Below are positions 22,579-34,525 of a stretch of DNA of 64,000 nucleotides, piece by piece. The notes below the pieces were generated by a model. It saw only the letters and a program-made list of their open reading frames with translations, did not search any database and had not been told where the DNA came from. How positions within the stretch are numbered: position 1 is the first letter of the stretch; each line of letters opens with the position of its first letter. The translations under genes and the position numbers were made by a program. The DNA comes from Beta vulgaris subsp. vulgaris (taxonomy: Eukaryota > Streptophyta > Magnoliopsida > Caryophyllales > Amaranthaceae), in NCBI RefSeq assembly GCF_026745355.1, contig NC_079209.1:27521558-27585557 (forward strand), read 5' to 3'.

Positions 22579-23170
22579 GTTGTTTTGGATAGACAAATGA
22601 CAAGAACCAATGTTCCCTAAAGCATGAAACAAAATGTGATGTTCATATATTTAACTACAAGTTCATAAAGATAAAACAAAGTAAGATTAGTTTAATTAAC
22701 ATACTTTTCAATTTATGGACATATGATGTAACGCATTTGTCGATTCGCTTTCATTTAATTGCCATTAGTTGATCATGGCATCTGGTTGATTGTGTATCAT
22801 GGCCTCCGAAATCATACTAGGACACATGAAACCAATATTTGCATCTCCATTCGCCTCAATCTCATCTGCCAAGTACCTACACTCCAAATACTTATGGTTA
22901 GATGAACAATACTAATAATAAATATCAATTTTAATTAGTTTAGAGTTTTAGAAATTTCACATCATAAATACTTGCAGAACGGATACATTAAGCCATTCTC
23001 CCGTCAAAAATTGAAAAACCTCTTGTCGGGAGAGAATGATCATCTGATCACTATCACAGTCGAAGACGGTACCCCTACTAACTTCCATAGTAAAAGTCTC
23101 ATCTGCGGGTTTTTTTTGCAAAATATACGATGCATATCCTTGACAATAGGCAGGAACAGAAGTCAATGAA
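22500..23170 (-). pseudogene. Ulp1-like (C48) protease remnant of the CACTA element
   Basis: The segment MIILSRQEVFQFLTGEWLNVSVLQVFMM (22957-23166) resembles the start of Ulp1/SENP-like domains (strand, helix, 'EWLND' motif). Near 22600 a GNIGSCHLSI segment sits where the catalytic HW block would be, but His-Trp is not preserved. Such domains are common in plant CACTA and Mutator elements. Many stops and a TA microsatellite interrupt it. Confidence 0.45.
22521..22576. repeat. TA microsatellite
   Basis: About 54 bp of nearly pure (TA)n. Confidence 0.95.
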
Positions 23171-23464
23171 TGGATCTACGTGTCTATGTGTAGACTCATC
23201 GGTGCAAGGATCATTATCAACTAATTTTTTTCTTCTTCTTCATCGCACCTTCTTTAGGTATATGTTCCTGTTCAATTCGACTTCTTTTTAATTCATATTA
23301 TACATAAAATAAAGATTACTTGGTACATATAAATCAAGATTTCTAAGTATATACATTTAGATTTATTATCATATAAATCAAAATACTAAACATAAGTTAT
23401 CTGATTATCTGAGACTAAAAATACCAACTCTTTCGTCCGTTTTATGAATGAACCCTCAGCTTGA

Positions 23465-24110
23465 CTAAGTTTCATGATGAATGGAGTAGGTAGTGGAACT
23501 GGAGCATCTTTGTACTCTGTAAAAAAAATCATCAACACTCACTTTCACAGTGGTAGGATGTGATGTTGACTCCTTTCGTGGATGAACGGTACCCTCAGCT
23601 ACAATGATCAGTCCCGAGACGTCCGCTAATGCCAAACGACATGGAACTTGACTTTTAACATCCAATGGGAGCACAATGTCATTAATTAAGTGTTTTAGAA
23701 GCATAATATCATAATCTTAGAACATATATAAAATTAATATATACTTACAAGTTCACAAATGGATCATTGCCCCCCGAATTACAACTACTAGGAGCAATTA
23801 GAGTGTGAGGATCTTCCCTTATTTGATTTGGTACTTGAATACCTAACTGCGCCGCAAAACCCATGAACCTTTCTTGAACTAACGCATCTATCTTCGAGTT
23901 CATCTCTTTCATTGCCTGTTCTCTAACTCTTTTGCTCACTCTAGCCTCTAACGCCTGCATCTCCTTATCATCCATGCCCCTACCCTTGTGAGCAGTACTG
24001 CTCCGATCAGGATCTTCCCAAATACATGTAATCCCAATGCTACACCCAGGTGTTAACACACGCCCAAGACGATCTTTCCTCTGCAGAGCATGTGATAGAG
24101 CATCATCCAT
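23465..24110 (-). pseudogene. Accessory transposase-like gene fragment of the CACTA element
   Basis: 23745-24110 encodes DDALSHALQRKDRLGRVLTPG followed by a helical stretch (ALEARVSKRVREQAMKEM), like the C-terminal region of plant En/Spm accessory proteins. 23465-23704 encodes PCRLALADVSGLIIVAEGTVHP and VKVSVDDFF, a block that follows it in related elements. An intron or decayed sequence separates the two. Confidence 0.55.
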
Positions 24111-24857
24111 CTGACCTGGAACAAACTCTCCTTCATTTTCTTTCCTTTTCCAATCATCCTACGTCCAATTAAAAAAATTTGTGTGATTAGTAAAATACGA
24201 GTAATTAGACAAGAAAATGTTATAACATTTGAAGAATACTTACAATGGACTCTTTTATGTTTTGTGTTTCTTCATTAGGGAAGAAAAAATTTACATCCTT
24301 ATCTTTTTTCGATCTCGCGAGAAGCAATAGCAATGTTCGATCTGACAAGGAGGATATCACTAATGATGTAGAGGAGTCAACATACGATGTTCTAGAGGAT
24401 GAAGTTATATACCCTTTGCATTTCCAAATGGGAATCATCTCCACATATGGCTTTTGACCCAAAAAATGAGGATGCTTGTTAGCAGCCTGAGACATTCTTG
24501 CGTTTTCAGTTTTAGCCTAATATAGGATTTAGTGACTAGTCGATATTAGATAACCAAATCATTATATAATTCATATGATTATATTAGAGCTACATTTTTT
24601 CACAAACTGGTCCTTTAACCTATGCAGGGACAAACAAAAACTGGTTTTCTCCTTCTTAGACAAAGTGTAGCAAGCTGGTGGAAGATAATAGTGTTGTCCC
24701 CGCTACTGAGGTGCTAGTTCTAGTATGCCCATTTCAGCCATGTCTTTCCTAACTTTAACTCCATCCTTTGTCTTCCCCAGCATATTAAACAATGTTCCGA
24801 CAATGGCATCACAAACATTTTTCTCAGTGTGCATCAAATCAAGACAATGTCTGACTT
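24111..24857 (-). other. Decayed interior between CACTA genes
   Basis: Contains a minus-strand segment at 24220-24495 (GQKPYVEMIPIWKCKG and following) that may be the N-terminal exon of the accessory gene. Otherwise without recognised features. Confidence 0.4.
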
Positions 24858-25985
24858 CTAAACATTCCCGATATGGAAGGTCCCAAAACTTAGACCTTTT
24901 TTGTATAAGTTCTTTGAGACACTTTTGAAGGGCTTGCCAAACATTGTTTTAATATCCTTTACCTGCTTAGAAACCACTTTTCCACGTAAGGGTACAGGGG
25001 CTTCTCTCATCTCCACTTTTTCGATGAACAACTTTTTCTTCTTACAAAATGGATGATCTAAAGGAAGCCATGTACAATAATGCAGGTACACATTCTTCCC
25101 ACAATGATGTAACCGCTCATCAATCATATCCTCATCACAAATAGGGCATGCCTTTGCTCCTTTAATTGTATACCCTGATAAATCCCCATAAGCTGGAAAA
25201 TCATTAATCGTGCAAAATATCATGGCACGCAATGTAAATTCAGTTTTCGCATACACATCGAACATAGAAACACCTTCATCCCACACCAATTTCATGATCT
25301 TGAAGGAGTAGGTCAAGATACACATCTATGTCGTTTCCGGTTGCTTAGGACCCGAAATAAGAAGCGATAGCATAATAAATTTCCGCTTCATACATAACCA
25401 AGGAGGGAGCTTATGAATTGTCAGTAGAATCGGCCAAGTGCTATGCTGGGTACCTAGTGTGCCAAATGGGTTCATCCCATCTGTACAAAGTCCAAGCCTA
25501 AGATTTCGAGGTTCTTTACCAAAATCGTAAAACTTTCGATCGATATTTCTCCATTGCGGAGAATCGGCTAGATGTCTAAGCATCCCATCTTTGTTCCTCT
25601 CATCTGCATGCCACCTTAATAATATAGCATTATTTTCATCCGAAAATAAACGCCTAAATCTCAGAATGATTGGAACATACCAAAAAACCTTCGCTAGAGT
25701 TTCTTTCTTTCTCATCCCATCATCATTATTCTCCTTTATCTTGTATCGAGACTTTTCACACCTAGGACACTCATGCAAATCCTTGTACTCGTTTCAATAC
25801 AACACACAATAATTTTGACATGCATGTATCTTCTCATATTCCATACCTAATGTACACAACAGTTTCTATGCCTCGTAGGTAAAGTTGGGCATTTCATTCC
25901 CTTTGCTAGCAATTCTTGTAAAACGTGAACAACTCACTTAGAATTTTATCTGTCCAACTATGCTTCGATTTCATGTTGAACAATG
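24858..25985 (-). pseudogene. CACTA transposase (TNP2 / Transposase_21 type)
   Basis: The transposase cuts at CACTA termini. Reading leftwards: KHSWTDKILSELF near 25950, EYEKIHACQNYCVLYWNEY near 25810-25860, DLHECPRCEKSRYK, then RLGLCTDGMNPFG (25450-25510), LPPWLCMKRKFIMLSLLISGPKQP, TLRAMIFCTINDFPAYGDLSGY and ACPICDEDM, with further C-terminal sequence to 24858. The RLG..TDGxNPFG and INDFPAYGDLSG blocks are family signatures. Stops and frameshifts (for example at 25325) break it into at least three frames. Confidence 0.88.
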
Positions 25986-26019
25986 TGAGGATACCAAAAG
26001 GTTTAGTGAAATTCTTACA

Positions 26020-27080
26020 CCCCGGATACATAAGTCCATGGCGTTTGATGAGGTTTTGGGCCTAATGGATCAAGTGACATGATTGTCCAATTCCCATAGG
26101 ATAGATTTCATGAGTAATGGTAAAAGATTGTGATTAAGAGAACATCCTCCACTTAGTGGATTTGGTAATCCCTAGAACATGTTTGGTAGTTACTTAAAAG
26201 CATATGACTACGGTTAAATTGGGATTTTTAGTATAAGGATGGACAATGGGGGCCCAAAACTCAACTTCATGGGTTTGGTGAGGTGTTAAGCCTAATGGAC
26301 CCAGTGACATGATTGTCCAAACCCCATAGGATGACTTTGATGAGTAATGTATAGATTGTGATTCATAAGTTTGGTAATGCCCAAACCTTGTTTGGTAATT
26401 ACCTAAAAGCATATGATGTGGGGTTAATTGGGATTTTTAGTACAAGGAGGGACAATGAGGGTCCAAAACTCAGGTCAATGGGGTTTTGTGAGGTATTGGG
26501 CCTAATGGACCTAGTGACATGATTGTCCAATCCCCATAAAATGGCTTTGATGAGTAATGGATATGGATTGTGATTGGATAAGTTTGGTAATAACCAAACA
26601 ATGTTTGGTAATAACCAAACAATGTTTGACAGTTACCTAAAAGCATATGATCTGAGATTAATTTGGGCTTTTTAGTACAAAGAGGGACAATGGGGCCCCA
26701 AAACTCAAGTCCATGGCATTTGGTGAGGTTTTGGGCCTAATGGACCCAGTGGCATGATTGTCCAATCCCTATAGGATAGCTTTGATGAGTAATAATAATG
26801 GATTGTTATTGGGAGAACATCCTTCACTTAGTGGGTTTGGTATCCCAAGAACATGTTTGGTGGTTACCTTAAAACATATAATTGGGGTTAATTTGGGCTT
26901 TTTAGTAAAATGAGGGACAAATGGGGTCCCAAAACTCAATTTCATGGGTTTGGTGAGGTATTGGGCCTAATGGACCTAGTGACATATTTTTCCAATATAG
27001 GATGGCTTTGATGAGTAATGAAAACACCCTTCACTTAGTAGTTTTAGTAATGTCCAAAATATTTTTGGTAATTACCAAAT
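26020..27080. repeat. Five tandem units of about 230 bp
   Basis: The phrase GGGCCTAATGGA recurs at 26061, 26291, 26501, 26736 and 26966 (spacings 230, 210, 235, 230), together with GTGACATGATTGTCCAA, TTTGATGAGTAATG and AAAAGCATATGA. The units are clearly diverged from one another. No coding capacity. Confidence 0.9.
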
Positions 27081-27417
27081 GTATTATGATCTGGCGGTAA
27101 AAACAAAAATTTCAAATTTTAAAAAGGATGGTTTGGCAAAATTTGAAGTTCAAAATTTTGGCTTCCCTCTATATTATGTCTGTCTTAAATCTTAATATCT
27201 TATCATTTCGTTTTTTTATATCCATGTCACATTATTTTCTCTCTCCAAATTTTCTATCCATTTGCTTCTAGTTAATTTTCAACGTTTTGAGAAATTTTAC
27301 ACCACTATGGAATTGGAGCTGAGAAGAATTTCAAAATTGACTAAGGTGAATATTTAGCATATGCAATGTTTCATTAATTGAATTTATTTTCTTTTAAATA
27401 TTATATATTATTGCATG
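27081..27417. other. AT-rich flank of the composite Tat element
   Basis: No gene or repeat recognised. It ends with AAGGT (27418-27422), which is repeated at 49809-49813. Confidence 0.5.
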
Positions 27418-27422
27418 AAGGT

Positions 27423-27608
27423 TGTCGTAGCCTAAAGATCAACGGCTCTAAAAAGGACATGTGGCTTCATCTAGCTTTTACATATGTCCCTTCACTGCTA
27501 GAAAGTACAGGGTCCAAAAAATGCATATGGCAGAAAGCACAATCTCCTGAAAAAAGAGTTGTACTAGCCAAACTTTTTGGCCCAAATTATATTTAGGCCC
27601 AGCATCTG
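27423..27608 (+). repeat. Truncated LTR, plus orientation
   Basis: Matches the first 185 bp or so of the LTR at 28830-29454 (TAGCCTAAAGATCAACG onward) and stops at CAGCATCTG, where it joins the tandem array directly. Confidence 0.85.
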
Positions 27609-28680
27609 AGAAAAAACCCTCGTTGTGAAATCCTCCTCGATGAGGAACATCCAGATATGGACGTCCTCCTTAGACGAAGGACCCTCGTCCAAAAATCGTC
27701 CTCGACCAGGAACATCCAGACATGGACGTCCTCCTTCAACGAATGACCCTCGTGCAGAATTTATCCTTGACCACGAACGTCAAGACATGGACGTTCTCCT
27801 TCTACGAAGGACCCTCGTCCAGAAATCCTCCTCGACGAGGAACGTCTAGACATGGACATCCTCCTTCTACAAAAGACCCTCGTCCTGAAATCCTCCTCGA
27901 CGAGGAACGTCCAGATATGGACATCCTCCTTGGACGAAAGACCCTCGTCCGAAAATCGTCCTCGACCAGGAACATCCAGTCATGGACGTCCTCTTTCCAT
28001 GAAGGACCCTCGTCCAAAAATCCTCCTCGACGAGGAACATCCATACATGGACATCCTCCTTCTACAAAAGACCCTCGTCCTGAAATCCTTCTCGATGAGG
28101 AACGTCAAGATATGACGTCCTCCTTGGACGAAGGACCCTGTTAAGAAATCGTCCTCGGCCAGGAAAGTCCAGACATGGATGTCCTTCTTCGACGAAAGAC
28201 CCTCGTCCAAAATTTCTCCTTGACCAGGAACGCCAAGCCATGGATGTTCTCCTTCTACGAAGGACCCTCGTCCAGAAATCCTTCTCGACGAGGAACGTCC
28301 AGATATGGACGTCCTCCTTCGACGAAGGACCCTCGTTCGGAAATCGTCATCGACTAGGAACGTCCAGACATGGACGCATGCCTTCGACGAAGGACCCTCG
28401 TCTAAAATTTCTCCTTCACTAAGAACGTCCAGACATGGACTTTCTCGTTATACGAATAACCCTTGTCCAAAAATCTTCCTCCACGAGGGACTCTCGTCTA
28501 GAAATCCTCCTTGACGAGGAACGTCCAAACATAGATGTTCTCCTTCGACGAAGGACCCTAACTCGTCCAGAAATTCTCCTTGACCAGGAACATCAAGACA
28601 TGGTCGTTCTCCTTCTATGAAGGACCCTCGTCAAGAAATCCTCCTCGATGAGGAACATACAGACATGGATGTCCTTCTTC
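27609..28680. repeat. 65-bp tandem array (about 16 units)
   Basis: CCTCGTCC-type starts recur every 65 bp exactly (27683, 27748, 27813, 27878, 27943 and on). A unit contains ATCCTCCTCGACGAGGA, a short palindrome, and GTCCAGACATGGACGTCC, another. Since 65 is not a multiple of 3 and units rarely contain stops, long frames open on both strands; I do not regard them as genes. The array lies where the hypervariable 3' UTR of Tat elements is expected. Confidence 0.93.
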
Positions 28681-28829
28681 TAAGAAGGGCCCTCTATAGG
28701 TTGACCTGTAGAGACCGGAAAATTGGCACCTTCTCGACTTTGAAAAAGATAAGGCAGTTCTCTGGGGTCAAAAGAGAATTCCAACCGTCTTGGCGTCTAA
28801 ATGGTAAAAATCCTCTTTTAAGGGGCAAA
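28681..28829 (+). other. 3' UTR and polypurine tract, plus orientation
   Basis: Contains TTTTAAGGGGCAAA just before the LTR at 28830. The same 150-bp segment appears in inverted orientation on the other side of that LTR (29455-29590). Confidence 0.8.
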
Positions 28830-29454
28830 TGTTGTAGCCTAAAGATCAACGACTCCAAAAAGGACACGTGGGTTCATCTAGCTCCTACACGTGTCCCTTC
28901 ACTGCTGCAAAAAGTACAGGGTCCAAAAAGGTATATGGCAGAAAGTACAATCTTCTAAAAAAAGAGTTACACTAGGCCACCTTTTTGGCCCAAATTGTAC
29001 TTAGGCCCAGCATCTGTGAAAAGCATTAGTATAAAATGGATGATGTGTACTCTCCAATCAATGCATGCCACATGTCATAAAATTATTGCTCAACCAATCA
29101 GGTGCTCCCGCATTAGGGTGACCTCAGGGTACAACAATTACTCCAGACACTATATATAGTCCTTGAAATCCGGGGAAAGGTACGTTTTTCAGAGCAGTGT
29201 ATTGTTATTCTGCCATAAATGCTCTCTCTCTACCCTTTCTCTCTCTAAAAGTTTTATTTACACTCCTGATACCTGACTTAAGCTTCAGAGGGGGAAATAC
29301 CACCCAAACCTCAAGGGTGGGTCCCTTTTTTGCAGGTCAGTTGGTGGAACTCATGTTTGGGTTTTGGGTCCAGACATTGTTGCACAAGTCTTTTATTGTA
29401 GAGCCTACTATTGGGGATTATAATATTTATTTACGAGTTTAGCACTACGTAGCA
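28830..29454 (+). repeat. Full LTR, plus orientation, between inverted arms
   Basis: A 625-bp LTR from TGTTGTAGCC to CTACGTAGCA. It has a TATATATA-like promoter near 29150 and the same layout as the LTRs of element B (GGTACGTTTTTCAGAGCA, GGGGGAAATACCACCC). Both flanks are 3' UTR and polypurine tract facing toward it. Confidence 0.9.
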
Positions 29455-29760
29455 TTTTTTTCCCCTTGAAAGAGGATTTTTACCATTTAGACGCCAAGAC
29501 GGTTGGAATTCTCTTTTAACCCCAGAGAACTGCCTTATCTTTTTCAAAGTGGAGAAGGCGCCAATTTGCCGGTCTCTACAGGTCAACCTATAGAGGGCCC
29601 TTCGTAGAACTAGGACATCAATGTCTGGACGTTCCTCATCGAGGAGGATTTCTTGACGAGGGTCCTTCATAGAAGGAGAACGTCCATATCTTGACGTTCC
29701 TTGTCAAGGATAATTTATGGACGAGTTAGGGTCCTTCGTAGAAGGAGAACGTCCATGTAA
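29455..29760 (-). other. 3' UTR of element CD with remnants of the 65-bp repeat
   Basis: The minus-strand reading ends AAGGGGAAAAAAA, a polypurine tract, then runs into the wrong end of the LTR. 29590-29760 holds about two and a half degenerate copies of the 65-bp unit in inverted orientation relative to 27609-28680. Confidence 0.8.
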
Positions 29761-30412
29761 ATAGCTTCGTCTAATGACTGTATCTTAACCTCAGTGCTTT
29801 TCTTTTTCAGCTGCAGCCAAAGCCGTCTTAAAAAGTCTTGGCTAGGGGACTTAAGCATGTCTAAATTCACCAGCTCGTTATGGAAAGAGTACAGCAAGTC
29901 CAGTTCTGAAAAAAGGGCGAACACTTTGGTAATAATTTTGTTTTTTTATCGGCTAGCATCTTCTCTCGACGAACCTTTCCGTAGATCATAAGGCGTCCAA
30001 GAAACCTCAAGCCGGTCTCTTTCAGTGCATGAGACTCGTTAGGGAATCAATACATTGATTGATTTCTTGGACGAGTCAAAACTTATAGAGGCTTCCCTCT
30101 TCGAAGAGAAAAACCGCCATGCTCCTTATGGCCGGTTTTCTACTTAGCTAGGGGTCGTCCAGAGAGTTCCTTTAACTCATTTGGACGAATCCCTATCCAA
30201 CTCGAAAGGCGACCAAGAAATTCAATGACGTTCTTCTCCTTCGGCAAAACCTCGTCAAGGGACCATCATTTTATTTGATTTTTGGACGATCTGTCTTTTA
30301 AAAGGTCTTGCCACTTTTCTTCTTTGGGTAAGCTTCGTCTAAGTTGGAGTTTTAATTTTCTTAGGACGAGTCTTCTTCTTCTGACACTCATGTTCCTACT
30401 TTCTTTTTTTTA
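29761..30412 (+). other. Upstream region of the antisense gene of CD
   Basis: Contains several TTTTTTCAG and TTTTTTAG acceptor-like tracts and GGACGA-type words. Probably promoter, leader and introns of the gene beginning at 30413. No clear domain; the Transposase_28 block seen in element A was not found here. Confidence 0.4.
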
Positions 30413-31847
30413 GAAGAATGCCCCAACGTCAAAAGCGTTGGCGGAGAAAGCAGCCGCCAAGAAAAGGCTGGCCACTACTGGAGATGCTCCTGCTCCTGCT
30501 CCAAAAAATCCAAAGGCTTCACAGCCAAAAAGAAGAAAACTGATCGTCCCTCTCTACCGAAGGTTGAAATTCCTTCGACGATGGAGGAGACGGCCATGGT
30601 CCCATACGCCGGGGAGATCGACCTTGCTCCCCTAATTTCTTCTGAAGAATCAGACGCGGTTGTTGTTATGGAGGAAGCCCAAAAGGCTGAAGCACTGACT
30701 TCCCAGCCAGACGCGGCTAATGACTCGGCTTTCTCTAGGCCAGTAGCAGGATTGGTGGCCCAAATGCCTCCTGCCTACAGATCTTCCTCTAGGTATTCTG
30801 GTGAGTCTTATTATTCAAACATCGTTAGGACTCCGCACGTTGGCGGGCGTATGATGAGTCGGTCCAACAGAATAAGAGTCGTCATCTCTGTCCGAAATAC
30901 TGACGAATCTACCGTTTCAGATAAAGGCAAAGGGGCAGCTGAAGTAGCTCCTAATGGTTCTTCGATTCTCTCGAATGACGACTCCTCGGCCGCTTTTACG
31001 AGGATGACTTCGGCCGATCGCGAGAAGCTCATGTAGGAGCTCTTCAACTGCTTTCCTGAGCCTTATATTAAAGGCTTGAGAGGCGCTTCATCTGGGCATG
31101 TATGCTAAATGTCTCAACTGGCTGCCGAGGTATAACATTTATTTCTCTGTCGTTCTCCTTTTATACTTGTAAATTTGGTTTCTTTTTTTTTATCGTCTTG
31201 ACATACTTTGACCTTCTCTTTTTCAGCTTTTTGCTCGTAGCATAATAACAGAGGACTGGGCAAGGCTACTTAGGAAAGAAAAGAAGCAGATCGTTCGGGA
31301 TGCAACAAAGGCTGGGGACCAGGCTCAACTTGCCATGGCCGAGCAGGAGGTTCTGCACCGCCAGTCGCGGGAGGCTTGGTAGAGGCATTTAGCCGAGCTT
31401 GAGTCGGCCAACAAAAGGTAACTCATCCGGCTCACTAAACTCCTGGACGAGAAGGTGGCCCTTGAGTTGGCTCTTAAGGATGAAAGGAACACTGCCCTCC
31501 TGACGACAGTTCAGCTCCAGAGAGAAAATGGCTATCTACGGGCGATGAACCACGAGCTGAAGCAGGAGGCCGTGGAAACCTTCGAATCCGCCAAGGGGGC
31601 TCTTCACAAGGTTATAGACACCTCAAAGTCCTGGGTTGTGAAGGCTTTCAAAATGCTGGCCGAAGCTGACGGCGTTCCTAAATACGAACGTCGTTTAAAC
31701 TTTCAAGAGAGGCTTCACAAAGCCACTCTGGCTGGCGAGGAACTTCCGGTATTTCAAGAGTCCTCGGACGATGAAGAAGAGGAGGAAGCGGCCGACCCAG
31801 AGACCCAAGCTGACGACACCAACCTCCCTCCTGAGCAAAATGTCTAG
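30413..31847 (+). pseudogene. Spliced antisense gene of element CD
   Basis: After an acceptor-like TTTTTTTTAG the frame reads NAPTSKALAEKAAAKKRLA, then (after a shift) SGESYYSNIVRTPHVGGR, DTDESTVSDKGKG, SSAAFTRMTSADREKLM and CFPEPYIKGLRGASSGH. A GT-AG intron at 31130-31226 leads to LFARSIITEDWARLLRKEKK, a coiled-coil region (ALELALKDERNTALL onward) and an acidic C-terminus (DDEEEEEAADP), with stop TAG at 31845-31847. In-frame stops occur near 31034 and 31380. The homologue in element B shares the same intron position. Unknown function. Confidence 0.7.
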
Positions 31848-32039
31848 CCCATTCCTGTTACATCCTCGCCCTAGGCCTTTTTTTTACTTAGTTTAATTTT
31901 TCTTTTGTAGTCTAGGTTGTAATCCTTTTTAGACTTTTTATAATAGAATCTTTTCTTTTAATCATTACCTCTTGTTTACAAGTTTTTAATTTTCATATCA
32001 AGTATTACAACATCTTCACTAACTCTAAATAAACATGGA
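31848..32039. other. 3' end of the antisense gene
   Basis: T-rich with AATAGAATC-like words suggestive of a polyadenylation region; nothing else seen. Confidence 0.4.
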
Positions 32040-32600
32040 CGAATTATCATGGACGAATTTTGGAATTACAACTTTAACCATCCAGTGTTGAATAATGGAT
32101 GAATTCAATAAAACATTATTTAAGCACCAAGTGCCAAAGTTATTCGTCTTATAATCTGGATGTTCCAATCATGGATGAACTTAATCCAAGGACGACTTTA
32201 ATCCAAACATTGTTTGAAGATCAAGTGTCAAAGTTATTCATCCTATAATCTGTACGTTCCAATCATTGACGAATTTAATCCAAGGACGACTTTAATCCAA
32301 ACATTGTTTGAACATCAAGTGCCAAAGTTATTCGTCCTAACATCTGGACGTTCCAATCATGGACGAATTTAATCCAAACATTATTTGAACATCAAGTGCC
32401 AAAGTTATTCGTCCTATAATCTGTATGTTCCAATCATAGACGAATTTAATCCAAGGATGACTTTAATCCAAACATAAACATCAAGTGCCAAAGTTATTCG
32501 TCCAGATATCTGGACATTCCAATCATGGACGAATTTAATCCAAACATTATTTGAACACTAAGTGCCAAAGTTATTCGTCCTAACCTGCACAAGTGTTGGT
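32040..32600. repeat. 77-94 bp tandem repeat, about six units
   Basis: AAGTGCCAAAGTTATTCGTC recurs near 32131, 32225, 32319, 32396, 32485 and 32562, together with GGACGAATTTAATCCAA. Short units (77 bp) lack a GGACGACTTTAATCCAA segment that the long units have. It lies between integrase and the antisense gene of CD. Confidence 0.9.
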
Positions 32601-33291
32601 GTAGTTCTTCTGTAGCCTAAGGTCATTTCTTGACGCTTGACTTTGGACGACTTGCTACTTGCTTTTTGTTTATATGTTCACTATGCATTGGTTGTCTTCC
32701 CCCCCCCCCTCTTGGACGAAGATAATTGGGCAAACTCTTTATTCTGAGAAGGAGAACGACCATTCTTGATAGTGACATACTTTGCAAGGAAGAATATTTT
32801 AGGATTTTAGTAATCCGTCCCGTTTTCTTATTGTAATAACTTATTCCTTTACTAAGGTGTTTATTACTGTGAGTGGCCTTTTGATGAAAAGTAAGACTCC
32901 TTTACTAAGGTTTCTTAATTCCGGCCATCTTCGTTTAGGAGATTGATGTCAACTTTTGGAGTTTTATCAATTGAGAGCTTGTGTCATGTTTGAACCTTAG
33001 TGATTTATAACATGTTTGGATGATCTCCTAATAGAAGTATTTTTGTTGTGCTGCTCTTTATTTTGATATTTATTAATTTATTCTTTGACCACCTTTTTGG
33101 CCGGTGATAAGATACTCCTAATCAAATGGTAAGACATAACAAGTAAAGAGACAGTCATATGGCGAAAGTAGAATTGTATTATATGAATTTCGCTTGGCTG
33201 AGAGCCAAGATACATGTATACATTTCTACTTTTTCATTTATGTGCCATGGCACTTTGCTAGCAGAGAGCTACAACTTCTATTTTAATTACA
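32601..33291. other. Spacer 3' of integrase in element CD
   Basis: Non-coding, but its reverse complement is clearly similar to 39080-39620 in element B, so it is a conserved part of this family. Contains a C-run (32699-32709). Confidence 0.65.
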
Positions 33292-34525
33292 TCAGATGTA
33301 GTATTTTTTCAAAGTGTCCGAGTTCAACGTCCGAGGAATTGGATGGCCATCCATAGCCTCCAGGCAGAAGGTGCCACTTTGAACTTCTTGGGTGATCTTG
33401 TAAGGTCCTTCCCAATTCGGCGTGAGCTTGCCCATTTCGTTGGCTCGACCGACAGCTTCTATTTTTCTTAAGATAAGATCCCCCACCTTCAATGGACGTC
33501 TGGCCACCTTCTTGTTAAACTCGCGGGCCATTCGTAGTTTATACAGCTGTATTCTTAATATAACATAGCCCCTGACTTCTGGAACCTAGTCCAAAGCCGT
33601 GCGAAGGGCAGCGCAGTTAGCTTCCTCTTAATATAGCATAACTCGTAGAGTGGGTTATTCTATCTCAATGGGAAGGACGGCTTCAGAGCCGTAGACGAGC
33701 ATAAACAGGGTCTCCCTAGTCGAGTTTCTGGCCGTAGTTCTGATTTACCAAAGAACTACCTGCAGCTCCTCTACCCATAAACCTTTCGCATTGTCTAGAT
33801 TTTTCTTTATGTCATTCGAGAGAATCTTGTTAAATGCCTCTACTTGCCCGTTTTCCTGAGGATGTACAACAGCAGCAAAGTGGACTTTAATGTCCTGCTT
33901 GGCCAACCATTCCTTGAGCTTGGGCATCTCAAACTACGGTCCATTGTCGAAGACAATTGACTGGGGCATACCAAATCTTGTAATGATGTTCTTATAGAAA
34001 AAGCCTTTTACATCATTAGTGGTGATCCCTCTCATTGCCTCGGCCTCGACCCATTTAGTGAAGTAGTCTACTGCTACTAACACGAATTTCTTCTCGTTGG
34101 CAGCTACAGGAAACGGCCCCAAGATATCCATCCCCCATTTGGCGAAGGGAAGGAGAAAAAGAATTGGCGTTCAGATAATTCGACAGCTTCTGATGCATGT
34201 TACCATACCTCTAACAGCTATCGCATTTCTTAGCGTAGATCAGGGCATCTTCTTTTAAGGTGGGCCAATAATACCCTGTCCTTAATTCTTTCTCTCCCAA
34301 TGCTCTCCCTCCATTGTGAGAGGCACAAGCTCCTTCATGCAGTTCTTTTAAGACATCCAACCTGTCTTCCCTGGTAATGCCCTTCATGAGCGGCCGGTTG
34401 AATGCTTTTTTATACAAGGTCTCATCCCAGAGCTCAAACCACTTGTCCATTGCCTTCACATACTTGACTTCCAAGGGGTCTGATGGCAAGCGTCCAGTCT
34501 TCTTGAATTCGATGATGGGATCCAT
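33292..34525 (-). pseudogene. pol: Integrase of element CD
   Basis: Zinc-binding part near 34211-34380 (LHEGACASHNGGRAL, YYWPTL, CDSC), core at 33745-34131 with first Asp (MDILGPFPV), second Asp (VFDNGP) and catalytic Glu (HPQENGQVEAFNKIL) all present, and C-terminal GPY part (WEGPYKITQEV, 33292-33531). It is broken by stops, including one just after FDNGP and several between 33540 and 33745. Confidence 0.87.

Larger units (their letters stand above)
21263..26010 (-). mobile_element. Decayed CACTA (En/Spm) transposon, right end not found
   Basis: Begins CACTAGTAGAGAAAGGCC directly after the copia RT. The next 350 bp are an array of short words (ATTTGCGTCG, CTACGTCGTAC, GACGCAAAT) in both orientations, the usual subterminal transposase-binding repeats. 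A minus-strand TNP2-type transposase and a second gene with an Ulp1-like region follow. I found no matching TAGTG end to the right; the transposase start fades at about 26010, where a tandem repeat begins. Confidence 0.85.

Noticed and set aside
27625..28622. Overlapping frames with RPDMDVLLRRKTL-type repeats on both strands
   Set aside because: By-products of the 65-bp tandem array.
32040..32600. Regular repeats that could suggest a CRISPR-like array
   Set aside because: Units are contiguous with no unique spacers, inside a plant retrotransposon.
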